NCBI RefSeq assembly: GCF_001557235.1
Contig: NZ_LSJI01000097.1
Location: forward strand, 1-17,748
Direction: 5' to 3'
DNA: 17,748 nucleotides
Source: Phenylobacterium sp. CCH9-H3
GTDB lineage: Bacteria; Pseudomonadota; Alphaproteobacteria; Caulobacterales; Caulobacteraceae
In this document: positions 12,087-17,748 of the stretch, one piece after another
Layout: each line of letters starts with the position of its first letter
Numbering within the stretch: position 1 is the first letter of the stretch
Program-made: the position numbers and the translations under genes
Notes under the pieces: model-generated
Database searches by the model: none
The model's input: the letters and a program-made list of their open reading frames with translations, nothing else
What the model was told of the DNA's origin: nothing

Positions 12087-12669
12087 GTCTGCCGCCGCGC
12101 TGCACCGCCAGATGACGCAAGACGATGTTGCGCCAGGCCAACCGTCACCGACTCCACGCCCACCGCCACCCCGGTCCTGTCAAGCTCGCCAACCGTGCTC
12201 GCACCTCCGCCCAAGGGGGCCGAGAACTGGACGGAACTCGCGCAACGCTCGACTGGATTCACCACCTCAGCCTCGCTCCGACGGCTTCAAGCGTCACTGT
12301 GTTGTCACACGGCCGATCCAGCCGTGATCGCCTTCCGGGATCCACGCCATCCGTCTCCGCCAAAGGTGAACGCCATCGGCGCCGCAGGGCTCTGTCGCGT
12401 CGGCCCGGCCTTAGACCAGCGGGGAACGGAGCGGCCTCCACGTGGTCGCCGGACGGGGCTTCCGGTTTTCGGGGTGGACGGCGGCGGCGCCCCTATTCCC
12501 CCTATCCATGGAGGCGGGGCAGGGCAGAATCATCAACCCCAGCGCCCGGGACGCGCAGGCGCGCAGCCCCCTAGGGGTTGCGAACTTGTTCCTTGTTTGT
12601 TCACACGATAGCCGCCGCACTCTTTAGGGCACGGAGCCTGTTCAGAGCCCGTTTCACTCCAATCGGGTA
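12087..12669. other. 583 bp with no supported gene
   Basis: Long frames exist on the plus strand (for example 12195-12611) but are Pro/Arg/Gly-rich, lack ribosome-binding sites and match nothing. Apart from the palindrome CCCCTAGGGG (12568-12577) and the LexA-like site, I see no organised signal. Confidence 0.5.
12588..12602 (+). promoter_or_regulatory. candidate LexA box GTTC-N7-GTTC
   Basis: GTTCCTTGTTTGTTC fits the alphaproteobacterial SOS box (direct repeat GTTC, seven bases, GTTC). It is in non-coding DNA about 740 bp upstream of ssb, with no gene immediately adjacent on either side, so chance occurrence cannot be excluded. Confidence 0.35.
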
Positions 12670-12694
12670 GGGCGGTCCCTCACCAGGACCGCCC
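12670..12694 (-). terminator. hairpin after the 71-aa gene
   Basis: GGGCGGTCC (12670-12678) pairs with GGACCGCCC (12686-12694) around a seven-base loop, starting eight bases beyond the stop codon. There is no T run. Confidence 0.6.
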
Positions 12695-12701
12695 CGCGAT
12701 G

Positions 12702-12917
12702 TCAGTGCATCGTCCGCCGCGCGGCGATCAGCTTTGCGAAATGGGCGATGGCCGCGGCGTCCAGGTGGAAGGGGATTTGGGTCTTTTCCTCACGCTGGTC
12801 CAACTCCTCGAGCACCGACCAGGCGTCCCAGCACTCGGCCACCACATACCAGTTGTCCACGTCGTAGAAGTGGTGGGCGTGTTCCAGAACCGCCTGCGCC
12901 ATCGCCATGCTCGCCAT
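12702..12917 (-). CDS. hypothetical protein of the leading-region module, 71 aa
   Basis: A single-cistron gene with a good ribosome-binding site (GGAGG, five bases before the ATG), a structured leader (repeat copy 2) and a hairpin terminator. The 71-aa acidic product is rich in aromatics and histidine (AVLEHAHHFYDVDNWYVVAE, CWDAWSVLEELDQREEK) and ends in a basic helix (AHFAKLIAARRTMH). There is no membrane segment. The small acidic character recalls DNA-mimic or SOS-inhibiting proteins of other leading regions, but that is only a guess from size, charge and position. No family is recognised. Confidence 0.75.
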   Translation of the reverse strand: MASMAMAQAVLEHAHHFYDVDNWYVVAECWDAWSVLEELDQREEKTQIPFHLDAAAIAHFAKLIAARRTMH

Positions 12918-12941
12918 ATCGGCCTCCGTTGCTAGACCGGC

Positions 12942-13140
12942 GGGCTCATCCCGCGATCATGCGACCGGTCAGGTCGGGGAGAGGGGCGGGCTCAGGGTCG
13001 TTGGCGTTGGAAACCGGCCTGCACGAGAGCGCAGCGACGGAAGGCCGGAGGGTCCGGCGCCGGCGCCTCGCTCTTGGCGAGGTCGCCTTGAGCCCGGACG
13101 GCCCCGGCCAAGGCTCGCCTTGAGAGATCGCGTTCAGCCC
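12942..13140. repeat. structured intergenic repeat, copy 2 (upstream of the 71-aa gene)
   Basis: The same layout as copy 1. Outer arms are GGGCT (12942-12946) and AGCCC (13136-13140); inner arms are CGCGATC (12952-12958) and GATCGCG (13126-13132). GAGCGCAGCG is at 13027-13036, the hairpin GCCGGA-GGG-TCCGGC at 13044-13058, and CCTCGC...GCGAGG at 13066-13082 with a five-base loop. The outer arms differ in sequence from copy 1 but remain complementary, which points to selection on pairing. Confidence 0.7.
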
Positions 13141-13222
13141 GCCCGAACCGGCCTGGAGGTCCTTGGCTAGCCGTCGGGGCCCACACGGTTCCACCCACCC
13201 TCGCGGCTTGCCGACAAGAAGA

Positions 13223-13246
13223 TGCGGCGACCTTGCGGCCGCCGCA
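13223..13246 (-). terminator. hairpin after the DUF2493 gene
   Basis: TGCGGCG (13223-13229) pairs with CGCCGCA (13240-13246), beginning nine bases past the stop. No T run, so a weak or Rho-assisted terminator is possible. Confidence 0.45.
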
Positions 13247-13255
13247 CCGGCGGGA

Positions 13256-14185
13256 TCAGGCCCGCGCCTTGACCGGATGATGGCGCAGGCCCCGTTCGCC
13301 CGCCTTCTGCGCCAGGTTCAACGCGGGACCGAAGGGCTTCAGGTCTGCAGCCCGTTCGGGGTTGATCGAGTTGGCCAGGGTCAGGACGCACACCGGATCG
13401 AGGTCCAGCATCTCGTCGTTGGCCCGGAACGGCGCCGCTCGGCCATGCCGGTCGAAGTCGGCCTTGGCCAGCACCAGGGTGACGCCCTTCTGCTTGGCCC
13501 ACTTGATGGCCAGCTTCTCGGCGCCCTTGGCGCCGGAGGTCGCCAGGGCCATGTCCGGCCACTGCTCGCGCGCCCAGTTGAGGGCGTCGAAGACACGCCC
13601 CGCATCCTCGGCGGTGTCAGCCTGCGGCGCGCCGCGGAAGGCGACCACGATCGCCCCGGGGTCCGTCGCGGCGTGCTTTCGGGCCTTGGCGGCGCGAAGG
13701 GCGTCGCGGGCTTCGATCTGGGCCGCCGTGGTGCGGGTGGCCTTCACCGAGCCCTTCCAGGGGCTCCAGACCTCGCCGGTCGTGGTCGTGTAGGTGGCCG
13801 CGGCCGCATCGCGCACGATCTCCATCGCCAGGGTAGCGACGTCGGCGGCGCGCGCCTTCAGGGTGGCTTCCTGGATCTCGGTGTCGAGCACCTCGGATCC
13901 GTCGAAGTCCCGCACCAGGCCGCCCAGCTGATCCCGGGCCTTGTCGGCGTCGCGCTCGATGCGTTGGGCCACGGAGTGGAAGGCGCCGATCAGGGCCTCG
14001 CCGATCAGGACATGGAAGTCCTCCAGGGCGGACTCGCCGACGATGTCGAGCAGCTCGGTCATGAGGCTCGCACCGAGCTGGTGAAGCGCCGCCTCCGGCG
14101 GGTGGGTTCGGGTGTCCTCCAGCTGGAGGGCCTGGGCCTCGTAGGCGGTCAGGCGGTCTGAGGAGAGGGGAGGGGGAAGCTGCAT
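13256..14185 (-). CDS. DUF2493 / SLOG-like (YspA-related) protein, 309 aa
   Basis: The C-terminal half shows the DUF2493 nucleotide-binding-like fold: IVVAFRGAPQ (~185), VFDALNWAREQWPDMALATS, GAKGAEKLAIKWAKQKGV, TLVLAKADFDRHGRAAPF, RANDEMLDLDPVCVLTL. The N-terminal ~180 residues are helical and unfamiliar (TAYEAQALQLEDT, LMTELLDIVGESALEDFHV). SLOG proteins bind nucleotides or their derivatives and often sit in conflict and mobile-element loci. The exact ligand is unknown. The ATG at 14185 has GAAGGGA upstream; the open frame further back is leader DNA with hairpins. Plasmid copies of this family are frequently found near ardC-type genes, as here. Confidence 0.85.
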   Translation of the reverse strand: MQLPPPLSSDRLTAYEAQALQLEDTRTHPPEAALHQLGASLMTELLDIVGESALEDFHVLIGEALIGAFHSVAQRIERDADKARDQLGGLVRDFDGSEVLDTEIQEATLKARAADVATLAMEIVRDAAAATYTTTTGEVWSPWKGSVKATRTTAAQIEARDALRAAKARKHAATDPGAIVVAFRGAPQADTAEDAGRVFDALNWAREQWPDMALATSGAKGAEKLAIKWAKQKGVTLVLAKADFDRHGRAAPFRANDEMLDLDPVCVLTLANSINPERAADLKPFGPALNLAQKAGERGLRHHPVKARA

Positions 14186-14214
14186 GGGAAAGTCCCTTCG
14201 CGGGGTTGGGGGTG

Positions 14215-14295
14215 CGAGCCCGTCGGCTCGGGACCGCCTCGCGCCGTCCAGCGGCGGACCCCACAAGGGCTTTGAGCGCAGCGCCCCTTGTGGGG
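14215..14295. repeat. hairpin leader of the DUF2493 gene, sharing GAGCGCAGCG
   Basis: CGAGCC (14215-14220) pairs with GGCTCG (14225-14230), and CCCCACAAGGG (14259-14269) pairs perfectly with CCCTTGTGGGG (14285-14295). The 15-base loop of the second hairpin contains GAGCGCAGCG (14274-14283), the block found in both ~180-bp repeats. It is probably a divergent or shortened member of the same kind of control element. Confidence 0.55.
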
Positions 14296-14319
14296 GCCGA
14301 CGATTGATGGCGAGGTCCA

Positions 14320-15192
14320 CTAGAGCCAGAGGGCCGCGCCCACCCTGCGTTCGGACGCTGCAGCGGACCCCTCCACGGCCCGGCGCCAGCCCGCCGCCGC
14401 GCCCAGCCGATCCACCGCTTCCGGACACCCGCCCACGCCCAGCGCGAACCGGCCGGCCTCGTCCCAGGCGTTCTGGTCGCGCCCTTCGAAACGCGCCGCA
14501 TAGGACCAGGCCATGCTGTCGGCGCTCGCCAGGCGGGGGCGCACCTCCGGGTCGAGCAGCGAGGTGCGCTTGCAGCCAAAGCCGTGCAGGCGCAGGTCCG
14601 GCCGGTCCTGCAGGATGGCGTCGAGGATGGCCGCGATCACCGCCGGGTCGCCCTGGCGCTTGCAGAGCGACCCCACGCCCACCCAGGCGCCGTAACCGAT
14701 GCGGTCGCCATAGGCCTCGAGGTGACGGCGGTAGTCGTCAGGCGTATGCCCCTGCAGCACGGCAAGCAGATGCACGCGTCCCGTGCCGGCGTCCTGGATC
14801 GCGTCGAACCGGTCCAGAGTCAGCGCCTGATGCCTGGCGACGGTCAGGCCCGTGGCCTTCAGCGCCACCGGCTCGCACATGTAGTCCTGGGTCGAGGCGG
14901 CGATCAGACCGGTCGCCGCGTAGCGGCGGACCATCGCCGCATAGGCCTTGGGGGAATGGCTGAACCCGCGCTGCAGGGCGACCTGAGTGAAGGCGCCGGA
15001 ATCCAGCAACCAGGGTTCGTCACAGCCGAGGAAGGGGACCTCGCGGACGCGCTCCCGCAAGACGTTGGCCGAGATGCACACGCGGAGGCCGCGCAAGCTT
15101 AGCGGCCAGGCCAGACGCGGATGATGGACGCCAACGTAGAAACGGAAGTCGACATCGCGCGTCAGAGGGTAAGACCGGTCAGACGGTCGCAT
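14320..15192 (-). CDS. DpdA/TGT-like guanine transglycosylase family protein, 290 aa
   Basis: The motif order follows tRNA-guanine transglycosylase. WLLDSGAFTQV (D64-S65) corresponds to the TGT DSGGFQ motif, ASTQDYMCEP (D103) to the base-recognition aspartate segment, and VHLLAVLQGHTPDDY to the Q-G motif. YGAWVGVGSLCKR corresponds to GGLxVGE, LRLHGFGCKRTSLL to the LMGVG region, and ASADSMAWSYAARF (D225) to the catalytic aspartate. The CxCxxC...H zinc site of true TGT is absent. That fits the DpdA-like branch, which inserts 7-deazaguanine bases into DNA in phages and islands. The start at 15192 has GGAGG six bases upstream and overlaps the preceding gene by 14 bases, making it last in the ardC-gcrA-orf182 operon. 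No preQ0 synthesis gene is in the window, so a host precursor would be needed. An RNA substrate is not excluded. Confidence 0.78.
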   Translation of the reverse strand: MRPSDRSYPLTRDVDFRFYVGVHHPRLAWPLSLRGLRVCISANVLRERVREVPFLGCDEPWLLDSGAFTQVALQRGFSHSPKAYAAMVRRYAATGLIAASTQDYMCEPVALKATGLTVARHQALTLDRFDAIQDAGTGRVHLLAVLQGHTPDDYRRHLEAYGDRIGYGAWVGVGSLCKRQGDPAVIAAILDAILQDRPDLRLHGFGCKRTSLLDPEVRPRLASADSMAWSYAARFEGRDQNAWDEAGRFALGVGGCPEAVDRLGAAAGWRRAVEGSAAASERRVGAALWL

Positions 15193-15727
15193 AGGCGACC
15201 TCCGCGAGTTCACGCCGCCGGCGCTCGGCGCGAAGCGCCTCCACCACCTGAAGGTCGCGATGATGCTGGATCAGGTGATCGAGCCGGTCATCCGGCAGTC
15301 GCCGAGGATCCAACGGCGGCCCCTTGGGCCGCGGCATTATCCGGCCGATGGCCAGCTGGCGCTGGCGATTGACCGCCTCGGTGAGCAGGACGCCAAGCTC
15401 AGCGCGCGACCACACGTGGTCCAGCTCATGCAGATCATGGCCCCACGGATGGCGGGCCGCCCGTAGGCGGCCCACCAGCTCGGCGATGGCGACCGGGTCG
15501 TCCGCCCGGCGGATGCGCCCGGGCGTGAGGGTGCGGGCGGTGCGGTCGAACCGCTCGTAGAGCCGGCTCCTGGGCCGCATCAGCGCGCCCTGGCGATCGA
15601 TCTCCGCCAGCCACGCCGCGAGGGTGGTGAAGGGCGGAATGATCATGCCGCTGCCGGGAACCCGTGGCGGCGCGGTGGCCGCCACGGGCAGTTCGTGCGC
15701 GTAGCGCAGGAGCGGGGAGGGGAGCAT
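15179..15727 (-). CDS. hypothetical protein in the ardC operon, 182 aa
   Basis: Not recognised. The product is basic and Arg-rich. After a Pro/Ala-rich N-terminus come FTTLAAWLAEIDRQGALMRP and RLYERFDRTARTLTPGRIRR. The second half is helical and charged (HELDHVWSRAELGVLLTEAV; RLPDDRLDHLIQHHRDLQVV; EALRAERRRRELAEVAY). Composition suggests nucleic-acid binding. The ATG at 15727 lies 13 bases after gcrA, with only GAGCGG as a possible ribosome-binding site; an ATG at 15646 is the alternative. A perfect 11-bp stem (CCCGTGGCGGC 15661-15671 / GCCGCCACGGG 15678-15688) falls between the two starts. It lies between a methylation-reading regulator and a transglycosylase-like enzyme in a coupled operon, so a shared task is likely. 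Confidence 0.75.
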   Translation of the reverse strand: MLPSPLLRYAHELPVAATAPPRVPGSGMIIPPFTTLAAWLAEIDRQGALMRPRSRLYERFDRTARTLTPGRIRRADDPVAIAELVGRLRAARHPWGHDLHELDHVWSRAELGVLLTEAVNRQRQLAIGRIMPRPKGPPLDPRRLPDDRLDHLIQHHRDLQVVEALRAERRRRELAEVAYATV

Positions 15728-15740
15728 GGCGCAACACCGC

Positions 15741-16241
15741 TCAGATCAGGCCGGCCAAGGCGCGCCGGACGACCGGGTCCCGGTCGGCGCGCCAGGCCGT
15801 CCCCGCCCGCACGCCCTGGGTTTCGTGGGCGGCGCAGTAGCGGCCGTCGGCATGGCGGCCACAGAAGCTGAAGTCCGGACTCTTCGGATCGCCGATCGGC
15901 CACTTGCAAGCGTGGACGCCTAGCCGCGCCATGTCGGTGACGAGGCCTGGGCCCTCGACGGCTGGGACCGGCGGCGCCACCGGGGGACGCGGCGGGGCCA
16001 TGACGCGCGGCGCGGCGCGAACGGCCGCCCGCCGGGGACGGGCAGGCCGGGGCATGCTGTTGCGCGATGCGCGGCCAGGCGCCGAGGGCGCGCCCCGGCC
16101 GCTCAATCCTAGGCGATGGACCTTGCCGATGACGGCGTTGCGGGTGACGCCGCCGAGCTGCTTGGCGATCTGCGACGCCGACAGGCCGTCGAGCCAGAGC
16201 GTGCACAGGGTGGTGATGCGGGGTTCGGACCAGCTGGTCAT
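15741..16241 (-). CDS. gcrA: GcrA-family cell-cycle regulator homologue, 166 aa
   Basis: The N-terminus is close to chromosomal GcrA: KLWLDGLSASQIAKQLG-type HTH (TLWLDGLSASQIAKQLGG, residues 14-31), then VTRNAVIGKVHRLGLSGR (32-49). An Arg/Pro/Ala-rich linker (~50-110) leads to the sigma-70-contacting domain, with HACKWPIGDP, FSFCGRHADGRYCAAH and the expected Cys/His pattern. In Caulobacterales, GcrA recruits sigma-70 RNA polymerase to promoters with methylated GANTC. The ATG at 16241 overlaps the ardC stop as ATGA, so the two are translationally coupled. A plasmid copy could alter host cell-cycle transcription or activate plasmid promoters after GANTC methylation. It is complete, with no sign of decay. 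Confidence 0.9.
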   Translation of the reverse strand: MTSWSEPRITTLCTLWLDGLSASQIAKQLGGVTRNAVIGKVHRLGLSGRGAPSAPGRASRNSMPRPARPRRAAVRAAPRVMAPPRPPVAPPVPAVEGPGLVTDMARLGVHACKWPIGDPKSPDFSFCGRHADGRYCAAHETQGVRAGTAWRADRDPVVRRALAGLI

Positions 16242-17173
16242 GGGAGGGCCTCCGAAAGCTCGGAATGAGCGCTCTCCACCGGTCCCTGCCTTTCGCCTCC
16301 CGCGGGCCCGCCGCCCTGGCTGAACGCCAGCAGGTAGTCCACGGCCCGCTGCGCGTGGCCGGAGGCCTCCAGCAGCGCCCCCGGCCGGGCTTTGAGGATC
16401 TTCACCCAATGGCCGAGGTAGGCCGCGTGGTCGTCCAGCATTCGTGGCGGCAGGCCGATGCGCAGGCCCAGCGCCGCGGCCCCGATCTCCGCCACCAACT
16501 CTTCGAAGGCGTAGGCCTCGTCGCCGAACCGCCGGCCGAAGGCGCGGGCGAGGCGATGCTCGGCCCCGCTCCAGTGGAGCTGCTCGTGAGCCTTGGTGGC
16601 CAGGAAGTCCTCGACGGTCCGGAAGCGCTCCGGCGCCGGCATCCGGATCAGGTCCAACGCCGGGATATAGCAGGGCGTCCCGCCGGCGAACTCCACCCGG
16701 CTCGGGATCGCGTCCAGCACCGCGTTGCGGGCCGCCGCGCGCACGGCCGGGTCGACCGGCGGCGCGCGCAGGAACCGGACCGGGCAGTCCGTGAGCTGCT
16801 CCGCGTTGAACACGCCGTAGACCCGGAGATAGCGCAGCACCCGCGCCTCGGCGTCCTCACCCTCGGCCGAGGCCTCGTCCTCGACGACGCGGGTCTTGTA
16901 GAGGATCGCCGGGGTCGCCTTGGCGCCCTTGGCCACCGGCGCCCCGATGTCGAGGGCCTGGCGGAAGGTGAACCAGTAGGGCGAGATAAATCCGGCCGCG
17001 GCCCCGGCGAAGGACAGCAGCCAGGCGTTGGAGCCGGTGAACGGCTCGCCGTTTGACCGAAGCGGTTCGCGCGGATCGGCCCCGGCCGCGCTCCAGGCCT
17101 GGCGCCAGGGCAGCGTGCCCGCTTCCAGGCGGGCGATGATCTCGGCCATCAGGCTGTCGAAGGAGAGGGTCAT
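16238..17173 (-). CDS. ardC: ArdC-type antirestriction protein, 311 aa
   Basis: ArdC proteins bind single-stranded DNA and shield incoming plasmid DNA from restriction. Residues ~1-125 are the ArdC N-terminal domain (MTLSFDSLMAEIIARLEAG, LPWRQAW, SNAWLLSF, SPYWFTFRQA). From ~150 follows the zincin-like metallopeptidase domain with HEQLH (196-200, HExxH), WSGAEHRL and the downstream glutamate segment YAFEELVAEIGAAALGL. Helical segments follow (YLGHWVKILKARPGALLEA; AQRAVDYLLAF). The start at 17173 has GGGAGC upstream. A hairpin leader (17205-17226) separates it from radC. It heads the coupled operon ardC-gcrA-orf182-DpdA-like. Length and order are normal for the family. Confidence 0.93.
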   Translation of the reverse strand: MTLSFDSLMAEIIARLEAGTLPWRQAWSAAGADPREPLRSNGEPFTGSNAWLLSFAGAAAGFISPYWFTFRQALDIGAPVAKGAKATPAILYKTRVVEDEASAEGEDAEARVLRYLRVYGVFNAEQLTDCPVRFLRAPPVDPAVRAAARNAVLDAIPSRVEFAGGTPCYIPALDLIRMPAPERFRTVEDFLATKAHEQLHWSGAEHRLARAFGRRFGDEAYAFEELVAEIGAAALGLRIGLPPRMLDDHAAYLGHWVKILKARPGALLEASGHAQRAVDYLLAFSQGGGPAGGERQGPVESAHSELSEALP

Positions 17174-17204
17174 GGCAGGGCTCCCATCGGCGCCCGGACC
17201 CATT

Positions 17205-17226
17205 CCGGAGCGCTCGCCCGCTCCGG
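17205..17226. other. hairpin leader upstream of ardC
   Basis: CCGGAGCG (17205-17212) pairs perfectly with CGCTCCGG (17219-17226) around a six-base loop, between radC and ardC. It could end radC transcription or, like the other hairpin leaders here, act in expression on single-stranded DNA. Confidence 0.45.
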
Positions 17227-17244
17227 TTCCCTTCCTCCGCCTCC

Positions 17245-17748
17245 CTAGATCAGCCCCTGGGCCCGGAAGCTGACCAGCTGGTCGCCGGCCACCACCACAT
17301 GGTCGTGCACGGCGATCCGCAGGGGCCGCAGCGCCTCCACCACCAGCTGGGTCATCTCGATGTCCGCCCGCGAGGGGGTGGGATCGCCTGACGGATGGTT
17401 ATGGGCGAGCAGGACCGCGCTGGCCGACAGCTCCAGCGCCCGGCGCGCGATCTCGCGCGGATAGACCGGCGCATGGTCGACGGTCCCGACGCCAAGCCGC
17501 TCGTCGGCGATCAGCTGGTTGCGCATGTCGAGGAACAGGACGTGGAACACCTCCCGCGGCAAGGCAGCCATCCGGGCGCGCAAATAGGTGTTCACAGCCT
17601 CATACGACCCGAGCAAGGGTCGCTGACGCAGGGGGTGTTCGAGCAGGCGCAGCAGCAGGGCGTGCAGCAGCGTCAGCTCGCGGGCCGCGTCGCGGCCGAT
17701 CACCCGGGCGAGCTCCGGCTCGGGCGCGCCGAAGACGCGCGCCACCCC
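17245..17748 (-). CDS. radC: RadC-family JAMM/MPN protein (5' end beyond window)
   Basis: The C-terminal JAMM domain is complete: REVFHVLFLDMRNQLI (with the upstream glutamate), then HNHPSGDPTPSRADI, which fits HxHx7SxxD (counting from the window edge, about residues 115-128). It ends VVVAGDQLVSFRAQGLI, typical of RadC. The reading frame runs off the right edge; a GTG near 17745 is in frame but is unlikely to be the start, because the N-terminal helical part looks incomplete. RadC-like proteins are common on plasmids and islands near antirestriction genes. Their enzymatic role is unsettled, with metal-dependent isopeptidase- or nuclease-like activity proposed. The stop lies 71 bases before the ardC start. 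Confidence 0.9.
   Translation of the reverse strand, partial: GVARVFGAPEPELARVIGRDAARELTLLHALLLRLLEHPLRQRPLLGSYEAVNTYLRARMAALPREVFHVLFLDMRNQLIADERLGVGTVDHAPVYPREIARRALELSASAVLLAHNHPSGDPTPSRADIEMTQLVVEALRPLRIAVHDHVVVAGDQLVSFRAQGLI

Noticed and set aside
12195..12611. 138-aa plus-strand frame
   Set aside because: Gly/Pro/Arg-rich, no ribosome-binding site, and it spans the LexA-like site and a palindrome.
11893..13140. The two structured repeats as MITEs or insertion sequence remnants
   Set aside because: They have terminal inverted repeats, but I see no target-site duplication and no transposase fragment. Position upstream of genes and preserved pairing favour a regulatory role, though a MITE is not excluded.

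Overview
The window looks like about 17.7 kb of the backbone of a mobilisable, GC-rich alphaproteobacterial plasmid (or plasmid-derived element). A host in the Caulobacterales (Caulobacter/Phenylobacterium/Brevundimonas-like) is suggested by a GcrA homologue, by a cluster of GANTC sites (the CcrM target) beside the transfer origin, by very high GC at third codon positions, and by a candidate alphaproteobacterial LexA box. No rRNA, tRNA, CRISPR array or insertion sequence was seen.

Layout, left to right. (1) 1-1175: small plus-strand ORFs and a RelE/ParE-type toxin-antitoxin pair behind a clear dyad operator. (2) 1177-3642, minus strand: MobC-like accessory protein, MOBP/VirD2-type relaxase and two unknown genes. 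(3) 3643-4138: non-coding oriT region with an RP4-like nic sequence, an inverted repeat, five GANTC sites in 109 bp and a strong hairpin. (4) 4139-4492, plus strand: orphan MerR regulator. (5) 4466-6843, minus strand: partition system I (42-aa membrane protein, RHH protein, ParA, ParB, small hydrophobic ORF). (6) 7357-11200: replication and partition system II, with a RepB-like ParB, a ParA with an N-terminal HTH, a 23-bp-period iteron array, a replication initiator, and dispersed single iterons and 18-bp palindromes. (7) 11484-17748, minus strand: a module resembling a conjugative leading region, with ssb, a 71-aa unknown, a DUF2493/SLOG protein, the tightly coupled operon ardC-gcrA-orf182-DpdA/TGT-like, and a RadC/JAMM protein cut by the window edge.

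How it fits together. If the nic site is read as in RP4, the plus strand is transferred starting at 3688 and moving rightwards, so the mob genes enter last. Every gene of the ssb-ardC-radC module is on the minus strand, so the entering strand would be its template, as in known leading regions. The leaders of ssb and of the 71-aa gene each carry a ~180-200 bp structured repeat with terminal inverted repeats. Its outermost arms differ in sequence between copies but stay complementary. Other genes of the module also have hairpin leaders. These are candidates for single-strand-DNA promoters or another structured control element.

The most novel-looking content is the four-gene operon joining an antirestriction protein, a methylation-reading transcription factor, an unknown protein and a DNA/tRNA guanine-transglycosylase-like enzyme, together with the structured repeats. 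The plasmid also carries two complete ParAB systems, each associated with its own palindrome family: GTTTGTRYGTCCAAAC with system I and AGTTGCCAATTGGCAACT with system II.
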